64,000 bases of DNA from Diphasiastrum complanatum (GCA_029204225.1 MU831568.1:1-64000), one strand, 5' to 3'. Shown: positions 10,604 through 21,797, numbered from the stretch's first letter. The notes: generated by a model not told the origin, from the sequence alone. Program-made: numbers and translations.

Positions 10604-12386
10604 AAAGACAAACTTTTGAGAGATATAAGTATTCAGATTGTTACCATCTTTGCAACTGGTGCAAATGTATCTTCATAATCAAGACCTTTAATCTGAGAGT
10701 AGTCTTTAGCACAAAGTCTTGCTTTATATTTATCGATAGATCCATCATGATTATACTTGATTCTGAATACCCACTTACATCCGATCACATACATGTTGTT
10801 TGGTGGCTCCACAAGCTCCCATGTGTTATTTGACATCAAGGCTTCAAATTCCTGGGTCATTTCTTCAACCCACTTCTTGGATTGAAAAGCTTCTTGGACA
10901 TCCTTAGGCTCTTCATCTGATATAAAAAGTGCATGATAGGAAGTTTCACCTTCCACTTGCCTTCCTTCTTCATCATATGTGAGCCTCCTTGGCTCAAATC
11001 TTGCTTGTGTAGACCTTCTTGGTGTGATAGCTTGAATCTGCTCCTCCTCAGGCCTTGGCCTCACCTCTTCTTGAATAGCATCAAGGTTGATGATTGATCT
11101 TGCATGAGTCTCTTTGATCTGAACATCATCCAGGTTAAATTTTTGATCTTTATGGAAGACCACATATCTACTAGCAACATTTTTGCTAGTAGAGGGCAAA
11201 TAAATCTTGTATGCTTTTTTAGTAGATGCATAGCCTACAAAAATTCCTTTTACTACACTAGAATCTTCCTTCTTCCTAGTTTCTATAGGTACATGCACAA
11301 AGCATACACATCCAAAAATCCGAAGATGATCTACCTTAGGCTTTTTCTTATACAACATCTCAAATGGTGTCTTTCCTCCTATTTCAAGATTTGGAAGCCT
11401 ATTACAAAGATAGTTTGCACTTGCAACTGCCTCTCCCCAAAATTCTTTAGGCAGAGAAGCTTCCAGCCTAATGGCTTTTGCACATTCACACAAAGTACTA
11501 TTTTTTCTCTCAACAATTCCATTTTGTTGAGGAGCATATGAACAAGAGAACTCTCTTTGAATACCCTCTCTCTCACAAAAGTCTTTAAACTTATTGGAAG
11601 TGTATTCCCCTCCACTATCACTTCTTAAAGCTTTTATCTTGAAAGGAAACTGCTTCTCTACATAAGCTTTCAAAGTAATAAAAACATCATAAACCATGGC
11701 TTTTGAAGACAACATATAGATCCAAGAATGTCTTGTATAATCATCTACAAAAGAGACAAAGCAGTTGGCTCCTCCTTTGCTCTTAGTTGATGAGAAATGA
11801 ACATCTGAGTGTACAAGTTCAAATGGTTGCTTTGTCTTGATACTTGATCTAGGAAAAGGCCTTTGTGTGACTTTGCCAGCACACAAGCTTCACAAGGTAG
11901 AAGCTCCTTTGACAGTGTCTTTGGTAGACCAACAACTTTTCCTTCTTTGACCATAGATTGCATGGCTTTGAAATTGGGATGACCCAATCTCTTATGCCAC
12001 AGATCCTCTTGTAGAACCTTGGTCTCATAAGCAATATTTGAAATGTTAGCACTCTCCCTAGAATCTAGTTTGTACAACTTACCAATTCTAGATCCTCTAG
12101 CAATAACTTCATTTTCTCTTGAGATTATACACTTGTCAGCTTGAAACTTGACATTCAATCCACTATCAAACAACTGTCCTACACTAATGAGATTCTTAGT
12201 CAATTTAGGTACATACAATACATCATGTAAGTAAAAAGATTTTGATGATGATGCATGTAATGGAATACTACCTATTCCTTCAATCCTACACTCTACATCA
12301 TTAGCAGTATAATTTGACCTTTTTGCACCTAAATATGGCATGAGATTAGTGAAAGAGTTCCTAGAACTAGACATGTGAGAACTAGC
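10604..12386 (-). pseudogene. Copia B2 pre-integrase, integrase and start of RT
   Basis: Reverse-strand continuation of the gag at 18818-19417 across element A. 12374-11745 holds the end of the protease and the pre-integrase (SSRNSFTNLMPYLGAKRS, WHKRLGHPNFKAM, CEACVLAKSH). A frameshift near 11880 moves to the frame of 11886-10633, with integrase HSDVHF, LRSDSGGEYTS and NGIVERKN (D,D35E residues kept) and the RT start CKWVFRIKYNHDG...FAPVAKMVTI. A stop follows TI, and family B sequence ends near 10604 in RT. The rest of RT, RNase H and the 3' LTR are missing. Confidence 0.88.
12382..12386. repeat. Left target-site duplication of element A (CTAGC)
   Basis: CTAGC at 12382-12386 matches CTAGC at 18818-18822 and flanks both LTR ends exactly. 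Joining the flanks at one copy restores the DSGASSHM protease motif of the B2 host. Confidence 0.97.
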
Positions 12387-13041
12387 TGTGAAAAATACAG
12401 ATCCTAAGTGGATCTAAACTCCAAGATCATTGGCTTGAATGCTTGCACTCCAAACTACATAAGCTAGGAATTGGCAACACATTCTATGCTACCTAGAATG
12501 CAAAGAACTTGATCAAAAAGCATTTATCACAAATGGAAACTTCCATAAACATCAAGTGCGGCCCAAAATAGCATTATACAGTCCATAATACATCAGCCTA
12601 TCACTTTTGGAAAGCACCTAAGATCATACACAATAGCTTGAAGACAATACACACAACAATGCTCTCAATGGAGGAAGAAACAATGACAATGATCTATTGA
12701 TCTCAATGAAGCATACAAAAGGTTTCTCCAACCTGTTCTCCACGACTTCCCTACTATTTATGGATGAGGAAGATGACTCTCTCTCCTCTCTCTAGAAGGT
12801 ACTTGACCCTAGATATTCCCTATATAGGAAAAATAGCTAAAAATGGCTTATATGACCAAAATACATCAAAATGGTCTCATTTTGAAGGGTATGAAGTTTG
12901 ACACTTCATCATACTGAAAAAATACAATAAATAAAAACATTGTGGCCTGGTTCACACGTGTGAAACTCCAGAACCAAAACTATTTACAATTTTAGCCAAT
13001 TTAGGCCTCAAACTAGCTAGGAAATGTTGACAATTTTCACA
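12387..13041 (-). repeat. 3' LTR of element A
   Basis: 655 bp. The plus strand starts TGTGAAAAATACAG and ends ATTTTCACA. It contains the palindrome TTCACACGTGTGAA at 12951-12964. Confidence 0.97.
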
Positions 13042-16000
13042 CTCCCTCTTCAACATTGGATGCTAGTTTCAACATAGTCTTTGAGCACATTCCAAGATTA
13101 GATCTATGCATTAAATATAGGTCCTTTCCCAATGGTTTGGTGAAGATATCAGCCACACACTCCTTTGAAGAGACATGTTGAAGCTCCACCTCTTTGGCAA
13201 TGACTTGATCTCTCACAAAATGGTGAGCAATCTCAATGTGCTTGCTCCTTGCATGAAAAACAGGATTGCTTGCCAAGCTTTGGGCTGAAAGGTTATCACA
13301 AACTATGATTGGAGTCTTCTCTGGTTCCAGCAAGTGAAGATCCAATAACATCCTCTTGATCCAAAGAATCTCCTTGGTGCATGTTGTTAATGCCTTGTAC
13401 TCGGCTTCGGTGGAAGATAGAGAGATAGTTGGTTGCTTCTTTGATAGCCATGAGACCACTCCATCTCCAAGATAGATTGCAAAGGCACTTGTTGACTTCC
13501 TATCCATTTGATCACCTGCAAAATCTGAATCTGAAAATCCACAAAGGTTAGGTGTAGTACCTCCATACAAGATGCCAAAATCTCTAGATCCCGAGATGTA
13601 TCTAAGTACTCTCTTTCCTAGCTTCCAATGAGCCTCACTAGGATCTTGCATAAATTGACTTAGTTTACCAACCACAAAGCTTAGATCAGGTCTTGTGATG
13701 GTTAACCATATAAGAGATCCTATTAGCTTTCTATAGAGAGTAATGTCCTTGAAGGATCTTTCATTACTTCTTGTAGTTAGCTTTACATTTGATTCCATAG
13801 GAGTAGAAACAACTTTACAATCTTCCATATGAAACCTTTTTAGAATAGAGTTAACATACTTTTCTTGACATATGAATGTAGATTTAGAAGTTCTAATAAT
13901 CTCTATTCCTAAGATATAATGAAGTTTACCAAGATCTTGAATTTCAAACTCTCTTTTGAGTGCCATCTTGATTTCATCTATATCTAGATTGTTACCACCA
14001 CTTAAGATAATGTCATCAACATAGATCAAAAGTAAAGTGATATCATTTTCATTCAATCTAAAGTAGAGAGAATGATCATACTCACTCATAACAAAGTTTT
14101 GAGAAAGTAAGAAGGAATTGAGCTTAGCATACCAACTCCTTGGTGCTTGCTTTAGCCCATACAAACTCTTTTGGAGATAGCACACATGATTAGGCTCATC
14201 ATGTGAAACATAGCCCTCGGGTTGCTCCATGTAAATATCTTCTTCAAGATCACCATTCAAGAAGGCATTAGTAACATCCATTTGCCACATATCCCAATCA
14301 TAAAGAGTTGCAAGAGAGATTAGGATTCGAATAGTTACCATCTTTGCCACGGGTGCAAAGGTCTCATCATAGTCAATACCATATTCTTGAGCATACCCCT
14401 TTGCCACCAACCTTGCCTTGTACTTGTTGATTGATCCATCTTGATTTGTCTTGATCTTGAAGATCCACTTACAACCAATTGCCTTCTTGTCCTTTGGAAG
14501 CTTTACCAACCTCCATGTGTTGCTTTTGATGAGTGCTTGATGCTCATGATCCATGGCTTGGATCCATTCCTTCTTTTGAATTGCTTCACCTACACAAGTT
14601 GGTTCATCAAAAGAGGTAAGAAAAGCAAAGTTAGAGTTGTCCACCACTTGCTTTCCTTTTTCATCATAGGTTAGCCTTGATGGCTTAGCCCTTTGCCTTT
14701 GAGTCTTCCTTGAAGTTTGCTTTGGAGTGGCATCTCCATCTTCATCCAAGACATCTTGCACATCATGATGATTAGTAGGCACATCAACATCAACATCAAC
14801 AACATTGGAAACATTCTCTTCATGAAAGATGACATCCCTACTTATGACAACTTTCTTTGTAGAAGGAATGTACACTTTGTAAGCCTTGCTTACTTCACTA
14901 TAGCCAACAAACACACCCTTCTTTGATGAAGGATCTTCTTTAGTTCTATCATCAAGTGTGATATTGACAAAACATGTACATCCAAAGATCCTACAATGCT
15001 TGACACTCGGCCTTCTACCATAAAGAACCTCATGAGGAGTTTTACCATCCAAGGAAGCACTTGTCCATCTATTACATAGATAGTTAGCACATGCTAAAGC
15101 TTCCCCCCAAAAAGACTTAGCAAGATTAGCATGTAGTCTCATTGCCTTGGCACATTCACAAAGGGTTCTATTCTTCCTCTCGGCCACTCCATTCTGTTGT
15201 GGAGTCCTAGGACTAGACATCTCCCTCTTAATCCCATGTGCTATACAAAAGTCTTTGAACCTATTTGAGGTGTATTCCCCTCCATTATCAGATCTTAAGC
15301 ATTTGATCTTTGTATTGAATTGGTTTTCCATTTCATTCTTGAACTTGACAAATGCAGCAAACACTTCATCCTTACTTTTAAGAAGATAGATCCAAGTATA
15401 CCTACTAAAGTCATCAATGAAAGTTGCATACATCTTTGCCCCACCATTGCTAGTTGTACTAGAAGAATGAATATCAGAATGCACAAGTTGAAAAGCTTCT
15501 TTAGATCTAGAAGTAGATCTAGAATAAGCAAGTCTATGAGATTTGGACAAGGCACAATGTTCACAAACACTATTGTTTGCAACAAGACTTTTAGGGAGAC
15601 CAAGAACAAGCTCTTTCTTTGCCATTACCTCCAAAGATTTGAAGTTGGGATGGCCCAACCTCTTGTGCCAAACTTCTTGGTTTGTCAATTGCTCCCTAGC
15701 CATACATCCTTCATGATTAGAGATCACACATGCATCAAGCTTGAAAAGTTTACCATGCCTCCTACCTTGAGCAATCAAGGATCCACATTTACTTATCAAA
15801 CACGCATCTCCAATGAACTCCACATCAAGTCCTTTGTCAATCATTTGACTTACACTAAGCAAATTCTTAGTGATTGAAGGAATGTACAAAACATTTTCAA
15901 GATTTGCTTTCCTATTTGTTGAAAGGGAAATAGGAATAGTGCCTATGCCTTTGATGTCACATTGACCATCATTTGCAGTGTAGATGATGTTACCTTCTCC

Positions 16001-16990
16001 CTCATAAGACAATAAGGATGTAAAGTATTCCTTATGTCTTGTCATGTGAGATGAGGCTCCACTATCAATCCACCAAGGATCATTATCATCTATGTTGGCT
16101 AACAAACTTGAAGTCATAACAAGTGATTCACATGTGTTATGTTCTTCCTCATCTATTGTAAGATTTCCTTGCCTCTCTCCTTGCTCTCTTTTCTTCTTAT
16201 AACATTCATTTGCAAAATGACCTTTTATCCCACAATAAAAGCACTTGAACTTTGACTTATTGTTCTTAGTAGAAGAGGAAGAGGAAGAGTGATCATCATG
16301 ATCAAAGTTACCACCTTTGGACCATTTCCCTTTGCCTTTACCTTTGCCCTTGAATTTGCCTTTTGTGAAGAAAGCCTCTTCACCTCCACCTTGCAAGGAT
16401 GCACCATCAAGCTTTGATTGCAACCTATGTTCTTCAGCCAATAAGATTTCTTGCAAGTCAACCACACTTGGCAAGACTCTTTGAATGGCAAAACTTTGCA
16501 CAAGGTTAGCATGTTCATTTAGCAAACCATTCAACATAACTTGGACTATTTCACCATCTTTTATGTTCTCATCAATGCATGCTAAATCATCACTTAGGGA
16601 CTTAACTCTCAAGATAAATGCATGAGCACTTTCACCCTCTCTTTGCCTACTAGAAAATATTTGTCTCCTTAGGGTCAATACCCTAGATGTGGACTTTGAT
16701 TCAAAGAGCTTCTTTAAGGCATTCCATGCCTCACTTGCACTTTGACACTTTCCAACTTCCTTGAGAAGTTCATTTGTAACATTCATTTTAATGATATGAA
16801 GAGCCCTTTTGGCCTTCTTATCAAACCTTTGTTGCTCTTGAAGTGTGAGAGGTCTCTCTTCAATTTCTGCAACTATGTCCATGAGTTCATTCAACTCAAG
16901 TAAGGACTCCATCCTCACTTTCCAAGTAGAGTAGTTTGATGAACTCAACCTTTCACTAGACTCTAGCATGATCCCACCATTGGAAGCCAT
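13037..16990 (-). CDS. Copia gag-pol polyprotein of element A
   Basis: 1317 residues in one frame, the full set for Ty1/copia. Gag (UBN2/DUF4219-like) is about 1-245; a K/G-rich stretch at 210-226 precedes the CCHC knuckle 250-263 (CFYCGIKGHFANEC). Protease catalytic DSGA is at 309-312. The zinc-binding HHCC integrase head is 442-479; the integrase triad is D506, D568, E604 with the GVAERKN motif. RT runs about 820-1060 with YVDD at 990-993. RNase H is about 1150-1280 (SDSDFAGD, STEAEYKAL, CDNLSAQ, ADIFTKPL). It makes capsid, protease, integrase and reverse transcriptase for element replication. The ATG is the first Met in frame and matches F and D. The stop codon TGA is formed by the first bases of the 3' LTR. 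No defect is visible. Confidence 0.97.
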   Translation of the reverse strand: MASNGGIMLESSERLSSSNYSTWKVRMESLLELNELMDIVAEIEERPLTLQEQQRFDKKAKRALHIIKMNVTNELLKEVGKCQSASEAWNALKKLFESKSTSRVLTLRRQIFSSRQREGESAHAFILRVKSLSDDLACIDENIKDGEIVQVMLNGLLNEHANLVQSFAIQRVLPSVVDLQEILLAEEHRLQSKLDGASLQGGGEEAFFTKGKFKGKGKGKGKWSKGGNFDHDDHSSSSSSTKNNKSKFKCFYCGIKGHFANECYKKKREQGERQGNLTIDEEEHNTCESLVMTSSLLANIDDNDPWWIDSGASSHMTRHKEYFTSLLSYEGEGNIIYTANDGQCDIKGIGTIPISLSTNRKANLENVLYIPSITKNLLSVSQMIDKGLDVEFIGDACLISKCGSLIAQGRRHGKLFKLDACVISNHEGCMAREQLTNQEVWHKRLGHPNFKSLEVMAKKELVLGLPKSLVANNSVCEHCALSKSHRLAYSRSTSRSKEAFQLVHSDIHSSSTTSNGGAKMYATFIDDFSRYTWIYLLKSKDEVFAAFVKFKNEMENQFNTKIKCLRSDNGGEYTSNRFKDFCIAHGIKREMSSPRTPQQNGVAERKNRTLCECAKAMRLHANLAKSFWGEALACANYLCNRWTSASLDGKTPHEVLYGRRPSVKHCRIFGCTCFVNITLDDRTKEDPSSKKGVFVGYSEVSKAYKVYIPSTKKVVISRDVIFHEENVSNVVDVDVDVPTNHHDVQDVLDEDGDATPKQTSRKTQRQRAKPSRLTYDEKGKQVVDNSNFAFLTSFDEPTCVGEAIQKKEWIQAMDHEHQALIKSNTWRLVKLPKDKKAIGCKWIFKIKTNQDGSINKYKARLVAKGYAQEYGIDYDETFAPVAKMVTIRILISLATLYDWDMWQMDVTNAFLNGDLEEDIYMEQPEGYVSHDEPNHVCYLQKSLYGLKQAPRSWYAKLNSFLLSQNFVMSEYDHSLYFRLNENDITLLLIYVDDIILSGGNNLDIDEIKMALKREFEIQDLGKLHYILGIEIIRTSKSTFICQEKYVNSILKRFHMEDCKVVSTPMESNVKLTTRSNERSFKDITLYRKLIGSLIWLTITRPDLSFVVGKLSQFMQDPSEAHWKLGKRVLRYISGSRDFGILYGGTTPNLCGFSDSDFAGDQMDRKSTSAFAIYLGDGVVSWLSKKQPTISLSSTEAEYKALTTCTKEILWIKRMLLDLHLLEPEKTPIIVCDNLSAQSLASNPVFHARSKHIEIAHHFVRDQVIAKEVELQHVSSKECVADIFTKPLGKDLYLMHRSNLGMCSKTMLKLASNVEEGV
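13042..13054 (-). other. Polypurine tract of element A
   Basis: The minus strand reads TTGAAGAGGGAG immediately before the 3' LTR TGTG, the expected plus-strand priming site. Confidence 0.85.
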
Positions 16991-18150
16991 GATTCTAATG
17001 TTTCTTCAACTTTTAGGTTCTGTCCTAAAGCACTTAGCACTCACTTTTCTCTCAACAAATGATAGATAAAGAGATCTATGAAGATTTAGGACCCTAAAAC
17101 ACTTCTATCTTGAACCTAGATGGTTTCCAAGCATAGAAAGGAAGATTGAAACACATGCAACACTTTGCACACACTAAGAATGGATTACAAAATCAAACCA
17201 ACCTGAACACACTCTTGCTTAAGCTCTCAAACTTTCCAGCAAGTGACCAAATCAAGTTATGGTGTGAAGAGTTACTTGCATTCTTAGAAAATACCCAAAA
17301 CTAGGATGCCAAGATTACCTAGTAATGAACAAACTTGATCAACATATGATCAACACACTAAGATATTGATTCAACCTGTAAAACCACATGTAAACCACAC
17401 TTCTAAAAGTTTATAAACTCCAGCAAGTGATAAATACAAGATTTAGAGGTGAATGAATGAGCACACTTAGTGAATCACAAGACTAGCTTCACTATCTTGT
17501 CAAATCTTGGTGTTTAGATGTAGATCTAAGATCACTTCACATGAGAATGTTCCTCAACCTGTTAAGAACCTGAAAACACACTTGCATAATGGTTAACACC
17601 TTCCAGCAAATGCTCCAATCAAATTACATAAGGAGAGTTACTTACATGCTCAACAAAGTACACCAAAATTTATGCCAAAATTGATGACAATCTTTACAAT
17701 ATGCTCTTCACAATGGAGCTTACAATATGTTCACCCAAAAAAGGGGATCTTTCATCCAAATGGGAGCTTTGCTCAGCCTTTAGGAGAATTACAACTCACT
17801 CAAAAGAGCATTTGTCATCCACTTAAGGAGAAGTTTCATCCACTTAAGGAGAGTGTTCATCCAAGAATGGAGATTGTCAACAATAGGATTGAAAAGAACA
17901 TTGTTAGTATTGAATATGCACAAGCCTCACAATCACAAATGATTAGGTGTTATGATCTGATCCAAAATAGTTTCTTTTCAGCCTCTGATCTTCAATAGAC
18001 CTGAAATATGCTTTTGATCCACAAGTTCAACTCACAAAACAAAGGTTAGTAAGATTTGATCAACAAAGCAATGCAAAATCATGCTAGAACTTGATCAAAC
18101 ATCCAAATATCACCAAAAATGGAATACTTACTGTAAATAGAAGCCAACCA
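16991..18150 (-). other. Untranslated leader of element A
   Basis: About 1.16 kb between primer site and gag ATG, matching 53429-54583 in F. It contains three consecutive near-copies of a 20 bp unit with CTCCTTAAGTGGATGA at 17813-17871, and diverged larger repeats around a TTGCTGGA motif. Apparent plus-strand ORFs here are not real genes. Confidence 0.75.
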
Positions 18151-18162
18151 GCTCTGATACCA
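18151..18162 (-). other. Primer binding site of element A (tRNA-iMet)
   Basis: The minus strand reads TGGTATCAGAGC right after the 5' LTR end, with further pairing possible (TGGTTGG). Confidence 0.93.
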
Positions 18163-18817
18163 TGTGAAAAATACAGATCCTAAGTGGATCTAAACTCCAA
18201 GATCATTGGCTTGAATGCTTGCACTCCAAACTACATAAGCTAGGAATTGGCAACACATTCTATGCTACCTAGAATGCAAAGAACTTGATCAAAAAGCATT
18301 TATCACAAATGGAAACTTCCATAAACATCAAGTGCGGCCCAAAATAGCATTATACAGTCCATAATACATCAGCCTATCACTTTTCGAAAGCACCTAAGAT
18401 CATACACAATAGCTTGAAGACAATACACACAACAATGCTCTCAATGGAGGAAGAAACAATGACAATGATCTATTGATCTCAATGAAGCATACAAAAGGTT
18501 TCTCCAACCTGTTCTCCACGACTTCCCTACTATTTATGGATGAGAAAGATGACTCTCTCTCCTCTCTCTAGAAGGTACTTGACCCTAGATATTCCCTATA
18601 TAGGAAAAATAGCTAAAAATGGCTTATATGACCAAAATACATCAAAATGGTCTCATTTTGAAGGGTATGAAGTTTGACACTTCATCATACTGAAAAAATA
18701 TAGTAAATAAAAACATTGTGGCCTGGTTCACACGTGTGAAACTCCAGAACCAAAACTATTTACAATTTTAGCCAATTTAGGCCTCAAACTAGCTAGGAAA
18801 TGTTGACAATTTTCACA
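18163..18817 (-). repeat. 5' LTR of element A
   Basis: 655 bp, same ends as the 3' LTR. Two TATA-like boxes on the minus strand could position Pol II: CCTATATAGGG at 18604-18594 and CATAAATAG at 18538-18530. The palindrome TTCACACGTGTGAA at 18727-18740 is in the upstream U3 part. Confidence 0.96.
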
Positions 18818-18822
18818 CTAGC
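18818..18822. repeat. Right target-site duplication of element A (CTAGC)
   Basis: Exact partner of 12382-12386. Confidence 0.97.
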
Positions 18823-19417
18823 CCCACTATCTATCCACCAGACTTCTTCATTCTTAAAAGGAAAAGATGAAAAAGTAGAAATCATTAATGAATCCTCTCT
18901 TTCACTCTCTACACCCTCACACTCATCCTCATTAGTAAGGTTAGCTTGCTTAGATTGGTTCTTCTTCTTGAAACAGTTTAATGCATAATGTCCTTTCTTT
19001 CCATAGAAAAAACACTTGATCTTTGACAGCTTCTTCTTGCCACTGGATGTTGCACCTTGTGAGGACTGGTCCTCACCACCTTCTTTGGCTTTGTCCTTCT
19101 TGAAGTGTTGTTGTCCTTTGCCCTTGCCTCTTGACTTGTCTCTGATGAAGAGTGCTTTGTCATCTCCACCATCTTTCAATGAAAGTCTATTGATCCTTAG
19201 CATCTTGTTCTCTTGCCTGCTTTCTTCAGCAATGAGAACACCTTGCAGTGTCTCCAAGGATGGAAGATCCTCTTTGATAGCATAAGTCTGCACAATATTG
19301 TCATACTCATCTATAAGTCCATTTAGGACTACTTGAACAAGTTCAGTGTTCTTAAGAGCATCACTAATACCAGCTAACTCTTGATGAAGATCCTAAACTC
19401 TCATGACATATGATGAG
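18818..19417 (-). pseudogene. Copia B2 gag C-terminal half and protease start
   Basis: Minus-strand gag from RVxDLHQELAG through LPSLETLQGVLIAEESRQ to a zinc knuckle with altered spacing and residues (CFFYGKKGHYALNCF: the second Cys is now Tyr), then EEVWWIDSGAS, where element A interrupts. A stop lies in the MRV(stop)DL region near 19395. The frame begins abruptly near 19417, exactly where the gag piece at 21443-21797 leaves off, apart from about ten missing bases. That piece lies on the other strand beyond an inversion. Confidence 0.88.
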
Positions 19418-19946
19418 ACACTACTTGTATGGTAGTAAGTTTGTAGTGTATACCTTCTACGGATCTATATCTCTCGTTGAGAGAAAAATATGAATTAGAT
19501 TCTCATTTTGGTCACATTTGGAACATTGTTCAGACCAGAAGAAATGTGGACAGTGTTGAGTCAGAAACACAAGGGACTCAACTAACTAAGAAAGATAAGA
19601 AGATTGTGGAATAGTCCACCATTCAAGATGGATTACTATTTTGGAATGGAAAAGTTTGTGTACCTGGTGATGATGAGCTCAAACATAAGATTTCGTTTGA
19701 ATGTCATGACATATCATGTGTAGGACATCTCGGTATACACAGGAGTTTGGACTTGGTTAATAGGGAATTTTATTGGCCAAAGCTCAAGCCATATGTCGAG
19801 TCATATGTTGTTAAATGCAAACCCTGTCAACTAGCAAAGGTTGAACACCATAAAGCTGGTGGTTTGTTGCATCTGTTAGATATCCCAGATAAGAAATGGG
19901 AAAGCATATCTATGGATTTTGTACAGTATACTCCTAACCTTGGATA
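19418..19946 (+). pseudogene. Ty3/gypsy RNase H tail and integrase head, inverted piece
   Basis: The plus strand starts HYLYGSKFVVYT, the end of a gypsy RNase H, then frame breaks, then from 19747 an integrase H2C2 region and start of the core (REFYWPKLKPYVESYVVKCKPCQLAKVEHH...WESISMDFV). The style is chromovirus-like. It ends at 19946 where the B LTR begins. The rest of the same gypsy (protease, RT, RNase H start) is at 21798-24350 on the minus strand, so this piece has the wrong orientation relative to its parent. Confidence 0.85.
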
Positions 19947-20668
19947 TGTGAAGATTATTAAAATATTATCTTTCTATCTCGAGTTTGGGGTCATGTCCAT
20001 GATAATTTCCACTAGATTTTATGTTGTACACATAAGAAGTGTGAATTGAGCACATATCCTAGTTCAGATTTGAGTTAGATAGGCTCAATTGTAATGACAT
20101 GCAGATATTTTGATAGCATGCAAAGTCTTACTGTATGCATGCAAGCCACATGCAATCAGTGCATGCAACATGCAAAGTAGTTTCTGTGATCTACACATGT
20201 CTAGACAATTTTATGAGTTGACATGCAGTACATGCACCATACATGCATGTAGTTACACATGTGGATATCCGAGTAGGTGAATTAGTTCAGTTAAGTGGAC
20301 TTTCCATGCAACTCCACTGTAGGAATTCGAGTCTCTCTCATGTAGGGAAAGCTGGGCATGTTTTGCCATATTGTGAATATTGAGATTTTGGTGTTTTGGA
20401 CTCATTCTCTCTCTCTAATCAAGTTTTCTATGTATAATTTTCTCTCTCTACCCAAGAGCAGCCTTTTTTTCCCATACGGAATACTTAGAATTATTTTTTA
20501 CATTCATTTCTCATAGTGAAGAGTTAGATTTTTTCATTAGATGTATGCCATTGTGCTCTTGCCTTAGATTTTTCAAGCATACTGTTCTTTGATCAATCTT
20601 GTGATCACAACACCTCAGTAAGATCCTGTAGGGTGTGTGGTGAAGTCACACATGCTAAAAACTTCACA
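19947..20668 (+). mobile_element. 5' LTR of the second family B copy
   Basis: 722 bp, starts TGTGAAGATTATT, ends AACTTCACA before TGGTATCAGAGC. Homologous to 2426-3155, with substitutions and small indels. It has eight CATGCA hexamers in its first half. It lies on the plus strand while its pol (10604-12386) is on the minus strand, because of the 19418-21797 inversion. GGATA at 19942-19946 is the presumed target-site copy. Confidence 0.9.
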
Positions 20669-20680
20669 TGGTATCAGAGC
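20669..20680 (+). other. Primer binding site of the second B copy
   Basis: TGGTATCAGAGC abuts the LTR end. Confidence 0.9.
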
Positions 20681-21442
20681 TTCATGCTTTGAAGAGATGA
20701 GGGTGTATACATCAGATCATCAGTGTTTTTGCTTGCAGGAACTCGAATTTTGGAGAAGGATTCAAACTCGCTGAGAAACAAGCAATCTATGGACCATAAG
20801 TGGATCAAATCAAGGCTGATTTGATCCAACGGAGCTCTGTACGGACAGAGAGCTCACACGTGTGAAATCAGCCTCATTAATGAGTGCTACTTCTCAAGGA
20901 ATGATCCAAATTTGATGTTCTATAGCTTGTTAGATAGGTATTGGAGAGTAGAATGTGTTGATATTGTTTCTAAATCAATTTGATTTGTTTTTAGAAGAGT
21001 TTTAGGCAATCAAATAGTTTGAGAGAGTACTCAACTCGTGAGATATGCCAAAGTGAGCACACATCTATCTTTTTCACCATTTTTCATCAATTTTCACTGT
21101 CAATCAAGTAGGATTGGATATAAGTGAGTGCTTTGAGGTCTTAGACTTTTCATTTCACACATATTACTGCGTTTGAGTTGAAAGTAAGTTCCTAGAGAGT
21201 TTTTCAGTACATTGAAACTCGTGAGAGAGATAGACTTCTTGCTTGCATGTGCTTCTTCTTTTGTGACTGAAGCAAGATCCAAATTCAAGTTAGATTGATT
21301 TTCTGTATTGAGAATTTGTTCTCACATCTGTTGCTAGATTTCATAGGGTGGATCAACATATGTGTTAGATCCTAGATTGAGATAGCAAGCGACATCCTTT
21401 CAACTCCATTCTTTATCATTACTAGAATTTCTCACCAAGAAG
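20681..21442 (+). other. Leader of the second B copy
   Basis: Non-coding, homologous to 3168-3921. It contains GTACGGACAG at 20839-20848 and, five bases on, the intact palindrome TCACACGTGTGA at 20854-20865. Confidence 0.75.
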
Positions 21443-21797
21443 ATGTCTTCATCTTGTTCACATTTCTTAGAGCACAGTGAGAGATTAACATCTTCCAATT
21501 ATGCAATGTGGAAGATCAAAATGGAATCATTGTTGATTCTACAAGATGTAATGGATATTGTGAGTGGAGCTGAAGAAGAACCTGCTACATCTAATGAAGC
21601 TGCAACATTCCACAAAAGAACTAGAATTGCCCTTCATTTTATAAAAATGAATGTTACCAATGAGGTGTTAAGAGAGATCAATACATGCACCACTGCCAAG
21701 GAAGCTTGGGATACTCTAAAAACAATCTATGAAATCAAAAATACTTCTAGATTGCTTACACTTAGAAACCAAATATTTCTAAGTTATCAGAGAGTAG
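21443..21797 (+). pseudogene. Copia family B gag N-terminal part
   Basis: Starts at ATG 21443 and reads the gag N-terminus (HSERLTSSNYAMWKIKMESL, about residues 12-31) to IFLSYQRV, then stops matching family B at 21797. Gypsy minus-strand sequence follows. It is the 5' end of the same element as 18818-19417 and 10604-12386. Confidence 0.9.

Larger units (their letters stand above)
12387..18817 (-). mobile_element. Intact copia retrotransposon A
   Basis: 6431 bp, two 655 bp LTRs, TSD CTAGC, primer site, leader, one uninterrupted polyprotein and a polypurine tract (GAAGAGGGAG next to the 3' LTR). The LTRs differ at about four positions by eye, so insertion is recent. It sits in the protease region of copia B2. 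It is nearly identical to element F at 52762-59187, which lies in the opposite orientation. All signals expected of an autonomous element are present; expression cannot be judged from sequence. Confidence 0.97.

Noticed and set aside
15320-15877. 185-codon plus-strand frame opposite element A integrase (and its mirror at 55697-56254)
   Set aside because: Antisense shadow of the integrase/pre-integrase coding strand; it appears in both copies only because the elements are almost identical.
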